From assembly GCA_009760855.2 (NCBI GenBank), contig WPIO01000254.1, forward strand, positions 1 through 64,000: a DNA stretch of 64,000 nt, given 5' to 3'. Positions 12,240 to 22,560 of this stretch are shown piece by piece; the stretch's first letter is position 1, and each line of letters opens with the position of its first letter. The DNA comes from Cristatella mucedo (Eukaryota > Bryozoa > Phylactolaemata > Cristatellidae). The translations under genes and the position numbers were made by a program. The notes beneath the pieces are model-generated. The model searched no databases, was not told where the DNA came from, and was given only the letters and a program-made list of their open reading frames with translations.

Positions 12240-12915
12240 CGGCTTCCTATCTAGCCATCATTCAACATTTAAGCATCACTTTCGACAGCTGCCTAAATTT
12301 CAGGAGCTTCATTCAGAGGAGTGCTTCTACGCCAGGCCATCACGCCAGATCCCTATCCAAAATTTGTAGTTGTCTCTCACGGTGGCTTGAAAAAACTTAA
12401 CTAGCTCCTCAGTTCTGCCTTGGCTTTATCATTGTAATTTCCTTTTCGCTGGACTACCAAACAAAGCCTCTAGGGCCACTGCAGCTGCCTATCAATATGG
12501 CTTCAGGGCTTGTCTTCAAGTCACAGAGGCTTGAGCACGTTTCACGTTTGCAAAAAGAGCTAGAGTGGCAGCCGGTTGTTCCAAGGATACAAAGCAAAGT
12601 TCTTAGGCTGACCCACAAGGCCCACCACGGCTTGACTCCTTCATACCTAGCTGAACTGCTGCACCAGTTAAAGATTCTTCATAACCTCAGGTCCTCTATG
12701 GACAATAAATGAGCTGCTCCATTCCTCAGCTTAAAGACCGTTGGCGACAGAAGCTTTAGCTCTGCAGGTCCTAGACTGTGGAACTCCCTGTTATGATTCT
12801 TTCCCAAGACAATCACTTTTCTGCCGCCGACTATGGCTAATCATTTTCATCCTTTGTTTGTCTTTATGTCGTTGTGTAGTTACAGACGGAGATACATGAC
12901 ATTACATTACCAGCT
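12240..12915 (+). mobile_element. LINE family B, 3' portion with internal deletion
   Basis: Carries cactttcgacagctgcctaaatttcagg and, in frame at 12,497-12,712, the C-terminal block LEWQPVVPRIQSKVLRLTHK followed by GLTPSYLAELLHQL. The 3' UTR lacks most of its length: cgactatggctaatcattttc jumps almost directly to gtagttacagacggagatac at about 12,878. The copy ends in ATTACA at 12,915. Confidence 0.75.
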
Positions 12916-13009
12916 TTGTTTATAATAGAGAAGCAAAGCTTTCAGTCTGATCATTTTATCTTTAATAGTATAGCCATTCGTACGCTACGTGTTTCGTTTT
13001 AGAAAGCCT

Positions 13010-13283
13010 GAGGTCCCCAAAAGTCTAAATACTCTAAGCTTAGCGAAGTTATAATGGAATTGGTACTCGTAGAACCAAGCACGTTGCTGGAATAGAAGAC
13101 TTCGGTCTTCTTATAGGTGATGCGGTTTTTCAACTGTCACCATTTCCCCGGAATTCACGTGTCGTGCTTCATAGCAACTTAAATTTTAGAAACATCGTTT
13201 AGAAGACTGACTCCTCAGCCAGCCATAGCTTCCTATCCACGAGTAAAATGACGCACTGTCTTCCATCGTGGCTTGCGAACAAC
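13010..13283 (+). mobile_element. LINE family B internal fragment
   Basis: Contains the LLIGDAV-like segment (tcttcttataggtgatgcgg) and the block tagcaacttaaattttag through tggcttgcgaacaactc. Both match 20.07-20.27 kb. It is broken at its right edge by a family A 3' end. Confidence 0.6.
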
Positions 13284-13430
13284 TCAAACTCATTTTGTTT
13301 GTTTTTCAAGCATGATTTTACTTACTATTCTATTGCATATCACTTTGCAGCAAATTTAAAGTGCCTAGAAAGAGATTAAGTTCTCTGAGGGTGCTTTATC
13401 AAGTGCAATATTATTATTATTATTATTAGA
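13284..13430 (+). mobile_element. LINE family A, 3' terminal fragment
   Basis: Only the last 150 bases of family A: ttgtttttcaagcatgattttac, then gcagcaaatttaaagtgcc, the stem-loop agaaagagattaagttctctg and a (TAT)n tail. It is nearly identical to 57.86-57.98 kb. Confidence 0.85.
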
Positions 13431-13436
13431 CAGGAT

Positions 13437-13990
13437 ATTTGGTTTTGCCTTCTCTGGATTATTGCATTTTTTTGCTCACTTTTAGGTGACTTCATTCTTT
13501 GGCTCCAGCCTATCTCTCAGATCTCCTCCCCCATTAGGCCAAGCATCGCACCACCAGCGTTTTGGAAATCAACAGTTTACCACTACCTCGTACAAACCTT
13601 CAATCATTTGGAGACCGTGACCCTAGTTCGTATGCTCCCAAAGCCTGGAACTCCCCCCCCCGACTTGCGTCAGAACATCCCCTGACTTGACCACGTTAAA
13701 AAAAGACTTTACAAACACACCTATCTAGGAAACCGTTTAATGGGTCCCTGTGATTCTTCCTTCATTTGGTCGAGCATGCTGACATTGTGCATGTTTTGAC
13801 TAGCCACGTTTGCATGCTGACCCTGTGAATGTCAGCCCTAACCATGTTATTCATGTTGTTTATCATGCATGATATTACACACCATTCAATTGCATTTCCC
13901 TTTGCAGCAAATGTAAAGCGCCTTGAGAGAGATTGTGTTCCTTGAGGGCGCTTTATCAAGTGCATTAATATTATTATTATTATTGTTAAT
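13437..13990 (+). mobile_element. LINE family A, 5'-truncated copy
   Basis: Starts just after the ATT tail of the previous copy and runs from the ORF2 C-terminal block (ggctccagcctatctctcag) to the tail ccttgagagagattgtgttccttgagggcgc and ATT repeats. The reading frame contains frameshifts, including a C run at 13,654-13,662. Confidence 0.8.
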
Positions 13991-14015
13991 TCAATTCGAT
14001 TGCACTAGGGAAAAG

Positions 14016-15290
14016 CTATTTGGCCAGTGCAGTCGCAGTAAATAGGGCTGCAATGCAAGTTTGCAAGTTTTCGAGTGAACAAAGCAGCATTGGCTTTTTA
14101 AGATTCCGGTTGCAAACTCGAAGGAGGTCCTTGAAATTGACTAGATCTGTATCAGACACCAATTTCGGAAAACGACATTTAAGTCTGTGCATAAGACGGG
14201 GCATTTTGGAGTTTTTTGTGAATTGAAAAGAATGTTCACGATTCTGTACACTGATAGAATGAACGAGAGCATGGTTATCACGAGCACTCCTAAGTGTCAA
14301 ATTCACTGCGTCAGTAAGGGTATCGAGGCTGTTAGTCAAATCTGGGTGCAGATGAAGAAGCCCTGCACCACAAACATATTTCAAAAACGAGTCTACTGCT
14401 ATGCTTTTGAGGTCGGGTCGCTGACCAAGTTCGATAACACCCTGCACGTAAAAGGAAGCGGGAACAGTAAACGAGACCAAGACGTGATCCAATAGGGTCA
14501 GCGGGCACAACTCTAGTAGGCAAGATATCTTTAGTGATCACAAGATATAAAACAATGCAGTCGACTGGTTTGGTATGATTAACGTGTTAGAAAAACCAAA
14601 ATTCTCCAAACAGTTAAAGAATAAGTGAGCCGGCCGTCAATGTGGTTTTAATATGGATATTGAAGTCTCCAGCAATCAGTAACGGCCTGTCACACAAATA
14701 TTTTAGCAAGGAATTATAATAAACCCTATCAACAAGTTGAGACAGCCAAAAAGAAGTCAATATATCACCACCGTGAGAGGCATTTTTTTTATGAGGACCT
14801 GATTGCATAAGGTTTACCTATGCGACAAAATGCTCATCTTATAGCCAAACCATTCACGAACAATTGATCCCCCACCAACATTTTCAGGACTCACGGACTA
14901 ATAGAACAAGAATCAGGGGGGTTATCTCAATTATATACAGCTACTGGAACAAGGTGTCATTAAGTTTTTTGGAAAGCAGAAATGCATCAAGCTTCTCCTG
15001 GTGCACCTGATTGTGGTCGAGTAACGCCCTGCTTATTAGGGAGCCTGCATTTAGTAGGTGGAATCGACGTGGGCCGTCCTAGAACTGGGATACATCAATG
15101 AAGTGGCTCGCATTGCAGTTAGTGTGTGTCGCCGGCCCGGAAAACGCGGGCCGTTCGAATTTGAATTTGACATTGATAACGGCCGTGGGTCTACGTTTCA
15201 CAAGATGCGGAGGCTTTCCAGGTTAGCTACTACCACAACGAATGCTATTCTTTGCTTTAAACGTAGGATTCGCCTGCTCGATTGCTGAGC
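14016..15290 (-). pseudogene. LINE endonuclease region (probably family B ORF2 5' half)
   Basis: The minus-strand frame 14,808-14,614 contains LLIAGDFNIHI, the GDFN active-site motif of AP-type endonucleases of non-LTR retrotransposons. Downstream the frame 14,510-14,016 starts LLDHVLVSFTV, the degenerate SDH motif ending that domain, then an EN-RT linker. The block repeats at 45.6-45.9 kb, where it lies upstream of a family B RT, so family B is the likely owner. The 14.83-15.29 kb part would be the N-terminal region and is badly decayed. The RT is missing, and the fragment ends at the family A tail at 13.99 kb. Confidence 0.7.
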
Positions 15291-15689
15291 TTAGGATACA
15301 GACAGGTTCTCACTGACCCGATGGAGAAGGCGAGGCGTTAAGAATCGGCTAATGGCGACCTCTCACCTCATGCTAAGCAGATCCAGTTTTGTATAGCACA
15401 TACTAGGACAGCTCATAAATAGTCACAGTGCCGATAGCAGGGCATACCCTTAGGTATCACAGAGAAATCAGGTAAAGATCCACAGCACCCTTGGGGTCAT
15501 CCGAGGCCGTTCTTAAGAGGTATGGCGAATTAGTCCTCATTCCTGCATTCCAGAAGGTTAGTGTGGCGGCCAGACTGCTCCGACCATGAAGGTTTCCCCG
15601 GTGCAGACAAGCTTCAATACCACGTCCTCAAAGACGCCGGTGCTCGCGGACATTTACTGACCGTGATACTGAATTGCTGTATATATAAA
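15291..15689. other. Unassigned GC-richer stretch
   Basis: No motif recognised. Base composition is closer to that of the LTR elements than to the surrounding AT-rich DNA, so an eroded retroelement is possible. Confidence 0.3.
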
Positions 15690-15840
15690 ACCTATACTTC
15701 ATTTGTATAGCACTCCAAGAGAACCTAACATCTATCCAGGCGCTTCACCTATGCCTCGGGGCTCGAACCTACAACCTCAGCCACGCCTTGGTCTGGGCGA
15801 GCACCTTAACCACTAGACCAAACCAGCTCGCAAGCTTAGT
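15690..15840 (-). mobile_element. tRNA-derived SINE (SINE family 2)
   Basis: The minus strand begins gagctggtttggtctagtgg (tRNA-like box A region) and carries ggttcgagccc (box B, reverse complement at about 15,759-15,769). It continues through ggcgcttcacc-type linker into tagatgttaggttctcttgg and agtgctatacaaat. The last part resembles the family A LINE stem-loop and GGGCGCTTTATCAA tail. Other copies are at 21.5, 38.5 and 54.4 kb. Confidence 0.75.
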
Positions 15841-17059
15841 ATTGTCCATCCAATGTGGTAGGCTGGCCATAAGGTCGTCACTCAAAAGGATGGGGACTCT
15901 AAGGACATGGGGCAACTTTTGCCCTATCACACTGTTAGCGACAATGTACACGATTCAGTCGTGCTGCCTCGCATTCTGCTTGATACTCTCTATACGCAGT
16001 AATGGGCTTCTCTCTTCTCAGCACACGGGTTATCTCGCTGGTGGTCACGGCTGACATTAGCAATCGTTTTTTGTGGCAGAGTCGGCTTCGCATGATGCTG
16101 CAATGAGGAAGTTTTCCATGTGTAATTCCTTTCTCGACCTCTAGAATCCATTATCGAGCGTGCCCCATGTGGCACTGCTTGAGGTTTTGCAACATTTTAT
16201 TGAGAATTTTCGCTGGATTTTTGCTAGTGCATTCATCGAATTGGGTTACTATAGAACGTACGACTACTGACCTTACGACAAATGCATTGTGCGAACCGGC
16301 ATTAAAAACAGTTGCTCTATATGCCAATTTATAAGAATAATATACAATTTTTATTATATAAACCGGTGACATACAATCACCGCTAAAGGCCAAGGTCAGC
16401 CGATACTCGTCCTACTCGTCATCTTTCTTAAATATCAGGACTGTATATCCTGTCTTTTAAGCAGGATTGACGTCACCAAACTCGATACATCCGTTGAGGA
16501 CGGTTGCCAGGAGCGTGGCTTTACCGTCTACTGCTTTCAGGTACCGATACTATATACAGTCCACCCCCGGCAATGTTTTGGCAGCCCACCTGAGTTTTAT
16601 TGCCACCTTCGCCAGGCTTAAGGGGAGCAGGAGGGTATGAGTCGTTGGTTGATCCCTAGGCGGAGTCGTTTTACCTAAAGTGTGCTACAAACGCGACACG
16701 TACAGGTAGAGGGCAGCAGCCTTTGTTTTCCAAAATCTTTAGCATTCCTCAAGGTCTCACGAATAGAGTATCTTTATCTGGTGGAGCACGCTGCCCAATG
16801 TGCTACTTAAGTGGTAGGGGTAGACCCTCTGGAGTAGCGCTGCACCTTTCGGATTCCAGCCTCGTCTGGGGGCGTGAGGCGGCAGAACGTCCGCAGGGGC
16901 GCACTGGTTACCTCCGCCGGGGCAGCAGGGATACCCAGCTACCACCGTAGAGTCACTTGGAGCCAGCCAAGAGCCAGTCACTCAATGGACACCTGATCAA
17001 CAAGGGCAAACAGCTTAGCCAATCACTAGTGCCGATGAGGCTCGCGAAGGCCGGGGCCC
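15841..17059. other. Unassigned, partly GC-rich region
   Basis: No domain recognised. A plus-strand frame at 16,723-16,950 contains CPMCYLSGRG but no further zinc-binding pattern. GC content rises at 16.8-17.05 kb. It could be an eroded retroelement; nothing firmer can be said. Confidence 0.3.
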
Positions 17060-17195
17060 ATCTAAGAAGGAGGCCGAATGCGTAACGAAAGCCACTTAGG
17101 CTGTTTGTGTGCTAAATAAAATTCTCCTGCGTAACACCCACACGGTCTTCATGGCTTTGTGGAGTTACAGATGAAGATACATTACATAGAAAGTG
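17060..17195 (+). mobile_element. LINE family B, 3' terminal fragment
   Basis: Contains gaatgcgtaacgaaagccac, ctcctgcgtaacacccaca and the terminal gtggagttacagatgaagat followed by acattacat. This is the last 130 bases of family B. Confidence 0.8.
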
Positions 17196-17955
17196 GGCCT
17201 GGCGCAATAGCCGGATCCTCCATCTCATCCTCTCCAAGTGGGAGCATTGGTTCAGGCATTGTTGTGCTTGAGCTGATTCTTGCCTGGGGGCTGGAGTTTC
17301 CCAGCCTCTTGCTCCTGGGAGCGGGTCCTTAGTACTGGTTTTGCAGTGGGCACCATCAAGGCCGGGTGACTTTAATAGAGTCCTCTGAGTTGTCCTCGAA
17401 GTTGATAGAGGAGGACGAGCCCGGGGCCTGTGACGCACCCGTCTGGAGCTGTATGCGGGTGGAGTCACTATCAGAAAAGCCCATCAACTGCATCAGCGTC
17501 CAGGTTTGCATTGGTTCCATTCCTGATGCCATAGCATGTAGGAAATTCAGCTGGCATCCCAAGGCTAGGCTGCGAATCAGTTCAGCCGCCGAAGGTTCAG
17601 CGGTAGGAGAGAGGGAAGCTGGGAAGTAATTAAGGGTTGGGAGAGGGGAAACTCGACAAGAGGTTGGGGAGGGCAACTTCAGCCCGGCCCTGGGAGGGGG
17701 AGCCGACTGAACCACAGAAGCCGCGGCCAGAGCCACCTCTCCTTCCTCGACAACAGTCGTGAGAACACCATCCTCTTCATCCGGTCGCAAGGACAGCTGG
17801 GCAGCCCTTGACCTAAGTAGGCAGGCTTTCGGGCAGCCTTTTTTAGTATGACCACCGTCTCCACCGTAGTAACACTTGGGCTTCAGTGGGCAGGACCCGA
17901 AACATTGGCCTGGCCTACGGCAACGGAAGCAAACAACCTTCGGGCAATCCGGCAT
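17196..17955 (-). pseudogene. Retroelement ORF1/gag-like gene with CCHC zinc knuckles
   Basis: The minus-strand frame 17,955-17,356 (199 codons) begins with two closely spaced nucleic-acid-binding knuckles, as in gag or LINE ORF1 proteins. Knuckle 1 reads CFRCRRPGQCFGSC, a CX2CX4HX4C pattern with His replaced by Gln. Knuckle 2 reads CYYGGDGGHTKKGC, with the second Cys replaced by Gly. An acidic, Pro/Ala-rich tail follows (DEEDGV, EEGEV). Coding-like sequence continues in another frame to about 17,200 (GARGWETPAPRQES), implying a frameshift. The N-terminal side is cut by the AT-rich segment at 17,958. It resembles an RNA-binding protein of a retrotransposon; no RT is attached. Confidence 0.6.
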
Positions 17956-17983
17956 TCTATATAAATTTGATATATATATTTAT

Positions 17984-18175
17984 TTTTCAGAAGTAAACTC
18001 TGTGTTAGGTATGCAAACAACAGGAGTAACATTAGGATACATTTCTGAAAACTTTGGATCAGTATTAAAAGCAGCACTACGAAAACTATGCATAGATGAA
18101 ATACTAGACTTACTAGCAAGAAATGTCAAATCAACAGGTATGCTACTCCATGAATTAGCAGTAGTGTTATCCTAA
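17984..18175 (+). pseudogene. C-terminal fragment of unrecognised protein in AT-rich insert
   Basis: A plus-strand open frame ends in VLGMQTTGVTLGYISENFG, LDLLARN and LLHELAVVLS before TAA at 18,173-18,175. The composition looks like a real alpha-helical protein, and the frame has no stop over its last 60 codons. The stop shares two bases with the stop of the minus-strand gene at its right. The N-terminal part is lost at the junction near 17,958. I do not recognise the family. Confidence 0.35.
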
Positions 18176-19400
18176 CCCAAAACAAACTTGTCGGTTGTAG
18201 CTCTAGATTGTGTAACTGAATTAGTACTTATATCTGGAATACCAATTCTAAAATCATCTGTAATTGCAGAATACATTCCAGGTTTAATTATTATTGTTTG
18301 TTCTGACCCTCCTGCTATTCTATAAAACAAATGTATTATTATGTTCAGAAAATTATTGGTGTGCTTTAATGGGATTAATAGTTCCAGTTGAATTAAATAC
18401 ATATCCATCCTTACTTGCTTGACTAGATTTTCTAATACTTTCAAAACTTTTTAATATATCGTTGACGCTTTACAAAATCACTCATTTCTATATATTATAT
18501 ACAATATTGTTTATTTTTGCAACATAAGACTTTGGAGCTTTTCGAGATCTAGCAAGATAATCAACAGCAGAACTAATGGAACTTATTACGCCTCTATTAC
18601 CAGCAGCAAGTTCACAAAGCCACAAATCAATCTTATCAAATATTTCTGTTTTTCACTACTTACAACTCATGGAATTTCTTCTACTCCTCGTCCAATTGCA
18701 AGTGATTCATCTTTTATTTCTTGTATTTTTGTTTTTCTTCTCTGTGTGTGCCAGTAGAAGGATTAACATTAAAAATATTTGCAATGAATCGTCAAGTATC
18801 TTTGAGACATTTCATTGTTTCATCATGAGGTGCTTTTGCAATTGCTCTGTTAATTATATTAAGAGATTGTATAGTATCTCATTTCTTGAATGCATCAATA
18901 GCTCTTGTAAATGCTCTTGAAATATCTGGTATTCATTTATCATCTAATGTTTTTTAATTCTTTTTGTTTGATCTAACACTCTTTTTGTCGCTTCTTTATA
19001 TTCAAGTATATTTTTAACCTGATCTATACATTCTAAATTCCTACTTTCCATCAAACGTGTTACTTTATCACCATATTCAATCACATCTTAATCCAATGTG
19101 TTTTGTACTTGTTCTTGTTATTCCATCTGAATTGCAAGTGTAGGTCTAATTTCTTCGGTTTATCAACATTACCACATTACCACATTATTGTTTACAACAT
19201 TACCAGAATCATCAGTTGATTTCTCTAATGCACGTTCATTCAATTCATGTTCAACTCTATCTCTTTTTTGCATTTCTGATTCAATTCTTCGTATCTCTTG
19301 ACTGTTATCAAGGACTCGAGTTGTTTCAAGTTGACCAGTAGATGCTGCTCGCGAATGTTGAGATGGCGGTTTCATTATCAGTCCATTCGCTGTATGTCAG
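18172..19400 (-). pseudogene. Broken gene of unknown family in AT-rich insert (possibly viral or Maverick-like)
   Basis: The minus strand has a start-proximal frame at 19,375-19,169 (MKPPSQHSRAAS..., rich in charged helix-forming residues). Coding-looking segments follow in shifting frames, including LWLCELAAGNRGVISSISSA near 18.6 kb, and a C-terminal piece (YRIAGGSEQTIIIKPGMYSA) ends with TAG at 18,172-18,174. Segments are separated by several frameshifts and stops, so the gene is dead. Base composition is much richer in AT than the retroelement to its left. Charged helical N-terminus, beta-rich C-terminus and a convergent neighbour with overlapping stops suggest a compact DNA-virus or Maverick/Polinton-type genome, but this is inference; no hallmark gene is present. 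Confidence 0.35.
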
Positions 19401-19540
19401 TGACCTTTGCAGGAACGATCTCAGCATCGCCATATCTCTTTCCGTTCAGTTTTACTTTCCATGTGATAAAGATAACCTTCGTAAACCAGCATTAGTTTTA
19501 CTTTCTCCGATTCTACAAACTCTAAAGCCACTTCTGTGAG

Positions 19541-19878
19541 TCTCTTTATTTATCTATGCATAGGATAGTTAAAATTTAAATAGAAAACAAAAACTAAAAC
19601 TAAAACTATCGAAAGAACTAACTGCAATACATAATGTCTCACCAACTAGGATGCTGGATTTGAAAGTTTAACGTTCCAAATGTGTCTCCGAACTGAGCTT
19701 TTCAGTAATGCATGTAAACACTAATCCCCCTAGCTACTATGTACTCACTTATTGTGCAATTAAATGTCTTGGTTAATTGAAAGCGTCTAGGTTTCCAAAC
19801 TATGTACTTACTAATTGAAAGCGTGTTTATACTGCGTTTAAAATATAAATAATTAGCACATTACAAATAACCTGCTCA
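19541..19878. other. No recognisable feature
   Basis: AT-rich spacer including an A/C-rich word repeat (aaaactaaaactaaaact near 19,585). Nothing else seen. Confidence 0.4.
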
Positions 19879-19998
19879 GAATTGTCCGCTTCTAATTACC
19901 CATTGTTTCGTCCCGAATTGTCCGCTCCGAATCGTCCTACACCGAATTTTCCGCGATGAATTATCCGCGAAGAATTGTCCGGCATCAAATTCTCTGGT
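19879..19998. repeat. Degenerate phrase repeat, unit about 14-17 bp (GAATTGTCCGC)
   Basis: Seven successive variants can be read: gaattgtccgc, attaccc-like, gaattgtccgc, gaatcgtccta, gaattttccgc, gaattatccgc and gaattgtccgg. Spacing is 14-19 bases. The core is constant while linkers vary, unlike a normal microsatellite. Confidence 0.75.
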
Positions 19999-20039
19999 TA
20001 TGCTGAAATTAAATCACGGACAAACCGAACTGCTGCTCA

Positions 20040-20945
20040 AAAGTTACCCTAAGTGAGTGAGGCTAGACTAAGAGGCTATTCTTTTCTAATTGGTCATGCT
20101 ATTGTTCGAAGATCACCATGTGCTCAAAATTTAGGTGTCGTTTTCGACAGCTGCCTTAATTTTAAAAGCTTCATTCATAGGACTGCTTCTACAGATAGCC
20201 ATCACGTCCAATTTCTATCCAAGATCAGGAGCTGCCTCCCACAATTGCTTGTACAAATTGAACTAGCTCCTTAAATCTGTCTTAGTTTTGATTTTATAAC
20301 TCCTCCTTTGCCTGGGTTACCAAAGAAAGCTCTTTGCCACTGCACGTGACTAAGAATACGGCTGCTGCTACTCTTCAAGTCCCAGAGGTTTGAGCACGTG
20401 TCACCTTTGCCAAAAGAGCAAGGGTGAATGCCGTTTAGCAGAGGATAGAGAGCAAAGTTCTTACGCTGACTCAAAAGGCCCGCCACGGGTTGGCTCTTTC
20501 GTACCTAGCTGAACTGCTGCATCTCTTTCAGCGTGTTTGCATCATCAGGTCCTGTGTGGACAATAAATTAGCTGTTCTATTCCTCCACTTAAAGACCATT
20601 GGCGGCAAAAGCTTTAGCTCCGCAGGTCCTAGACTATGGAACTCTTTTCTATTATTTTACGCAACGATAACTACTCTCCTGCTTCCGACTATGGCTCATC
20701 CTTTTCAGTAGTCCTGAGCTGCTACTTTCGTGCCACTCACTACCACAACTGTTTTCGTGACTCCTCCATGCTTTCTACTTTTACTTTGATGCGTGTGACG
20801 AAGTCTGTTGGCCACCTAATGCATACCGAAAGCCGGTTAGGCTGTGAGTGCACTATGCAGAACTCTCCTGCGTAACACCCGCATGGTGTTAACGACTTTG
20901 AGGAGTTACAGACGGAGATACGTTACAATATATTACTTTGCATTA
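20040..20945 (+). mobile_element. LINE family B, 3' 0.9 kb
   Basis: Runs from just after the YADD region (gaggctattcttttctaattgg, the LIGHAIV segment) through SPCAQNLGVVFDSCLNFKSF (20,100-20,170). The C-terminal block MALSYLAELLHLFQ starts at 20,490, and RLWNSF and the complete 3' UTR follow, to gaggagttacagacggagat and attac at 20,945. Three or more frameshifts separate the frames. It is the best reference for the family B 3' end on the plus strand. Confidence 0.8.
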
Positions 20946-21003
20946 CAAAGGAACTAAAGGCATGATCTAAAAAGGTTACGTGGTTCGTACGAGGTGTCTT
21001 CGA

Positions 21004-21015
21004 TATATATATATA

Positions 21016-21073
<58 letters not shown>
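21004..21073. repeat. (TA)n microsatellite
   Basis: About 33 TA units, interrupted once by gca near 21,018. Confidence 0.95.
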
Positions 21074-21075
<2 letters not shown>

Positions 21076-21524
21076 ATATTATTTTAATACCAAGGGTGTG
21101 TGCCCAGCATTGTCCCATTCATTGGATAGACCATCCCATCAACTCGAGGGTGGTACACGATGTGTTGCACGTTGTTATCGTTCCGAAGTATAGAGATCAA
21201 AGCATGCGGACCACTTTGCTTTCGAAATTAGGCCGGAGCGAAGGAACTTCAGGGACCTGAACCTAGCAAGAACTGGCTGCAAAGTCTCACCAGCTATATG
21301 AGCTACTTGCTGTCGCACAGTGGTACAGCTTTCAACCGTTTTATTGCAGTAGTCCCGCAGGACAAACACACGCCTACGCGAAGACACCTGAAGCTGCAGC
21401 ATGTCAACAGCAAACATTTCCCACGGCTGTCCAACCTAATGGTGTGGGGACTAGAATCGGCTCAGGCAATGCGGCAGGTTTGGATTTTCAACATGCCTCA
21501 CAAAACCTGCTCTAAGTGATGAAT
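21074..21524. other. Unassigned, possibly part of an LTR element
   Basis: A minus-strand frame (21,417-21,175) reads CTTVRQQVAHIAGETLQPVL. It lies in the same orientation as the pol fragment to the right, and base composition is similar, but no retroviral motif is identifiable. Confidence 0.3.
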
Positions 21525-21529
21525 ATAAT

Positions 21530-21690
21530 TCATTTGTAAATATAATTGATTAGTAGCCCCCTGAGAGAATCAATTCTCTCTCTATTCACGAGATTCACAG
21601 ACGCCACCACGGGCTCGAGCCCATGACTCTCTGTCTGACCTTGATCGGGGGGGGGGGGAGAGGGTGCCTTAATTGCTGGACGTACCAGTG
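21530..21690 (-). mobile_element. tRNA-derived SINE (SINE family 2), diverged
   Basis: On the minus strand, gggctcgagcccgtgg gives a box-B-like element. It is followed by a tail with tagagagagaattgattctc and tcagggggct, the same stem-loop plus GGGGGCT as the family A LINE 3' end. The head contains a run of about 11 C on that strand (21,648-21,658 as G). Confidence 0.6.
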
Positions 21691-22120
21691 CAGTAATCGA
21701 CAACATCATTAGCCATGCCAACCCAGCAAGCGCTGTCGTGAAGGCGATGGCCCAATGTGCAAGGGTCGCATTGATCGCTATCGCCCCCATGTAGCTTGAG
21801 GGGGAAAGGAAACCCACCAGGATAGCCTCGGGTACGACATGTGCTGAGATAAAACTCCGAGCAAAGCGGTGCTGCTGAATTCTCTGGATTACTTAACACT
21901 GCCCACGAGGACTAGCCGGTGGCTGGACCAGGCTTTTGGGGTCTTCACGAGCAAGTGGCAGCGTTGCCGGATATCTTGATGTATATCTTGATAGATCAGC
22001 GTCGGCTGACTGTGCTAGCAGTAGTTCAGACATCGAGACGACCGGCAGCGCTTCAACCAGACAAGCGGTTTTTGGCATCGGCTGTGTGCCTCCTACAGAG
22101 GGAGTAGGCAGCTGCATTTA
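21691..22120 (-). pseudogene. LTR-retrotransposon pol fragment (integrase N-terminal zinc region)
   Basis: Minus-strand frames read ADADLSRYTSRYPATLPLA and then GHRLHDSACWVGMANDVVDY. This matches the pre-integrase and zinc-binding sequence of Ty3/gypsy polyproteins (usual form ...YWPGM..DV..YC..C). The CXXC end is damaged (CTGTSSN). At least two frameshifts are seen. It belongs with the gag-like fragment immediately upstream. Confidence 0.5.
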
Positions 22121-22209
22121 GAATAAACCCGGCTTTTTTTTTACTTGGCTAGGCGGTTTCTGGTCAACTCAAAGCAGTCCGATCACGAATAAATTTACCT
22201 TAAATTCGA

Positions 22210-22560
22210 AGGTGCCCAAGAATGAATGGTGCTTGAACGCAGAAAGCAAACGCCTTTCTCTTGCTGCACCGACTCAAAGTCTCCTAGCGATAACATCTTT
22301 CGACAGCCCAAGTACTCGGCGAAACTGCAGCTGGGCGAAGGTGCGTGCCTCCTGGTTTTTTGAATTTAATGCTTTCCTTGCATCCGCTGGCAAGGTCATC
22401 TTGCTAAGGTCGTCTTGCGTATTCAGTCATCCAGGATTCCCACAGACGTGGTGCACTGCTCGTCGGGGTTTGCTCCCTACTTGCCTGAAGCCACGAAAGT
22501 CGTGCAGCGTGTATATGCTCCAGGCCGCTGGCCACTGATCACGAACTGGTTGTATCTGGT
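22210..22560 (-). pseudogene. LTR-retrotransposon gag-like fragment
   Basis: The minus strand reads LPADARKALNSKNQEARTFA and QLQFRRVLGLSKDVIARRL before a TGA near 22,262. The charged helical pattern resembles capsid/gag regions of Ty3/gypsy elements. gag and integrase are adjacent in the same orientation, so most of pol must have been deleted. Family assignment is tentative. Confidence 0.4.

Noticed and set aside
19879-19998. CRISPR-like array
   Set aside because: Units are too short and degenerate, spacers are only a few bases, and the genome is eukaryotic.
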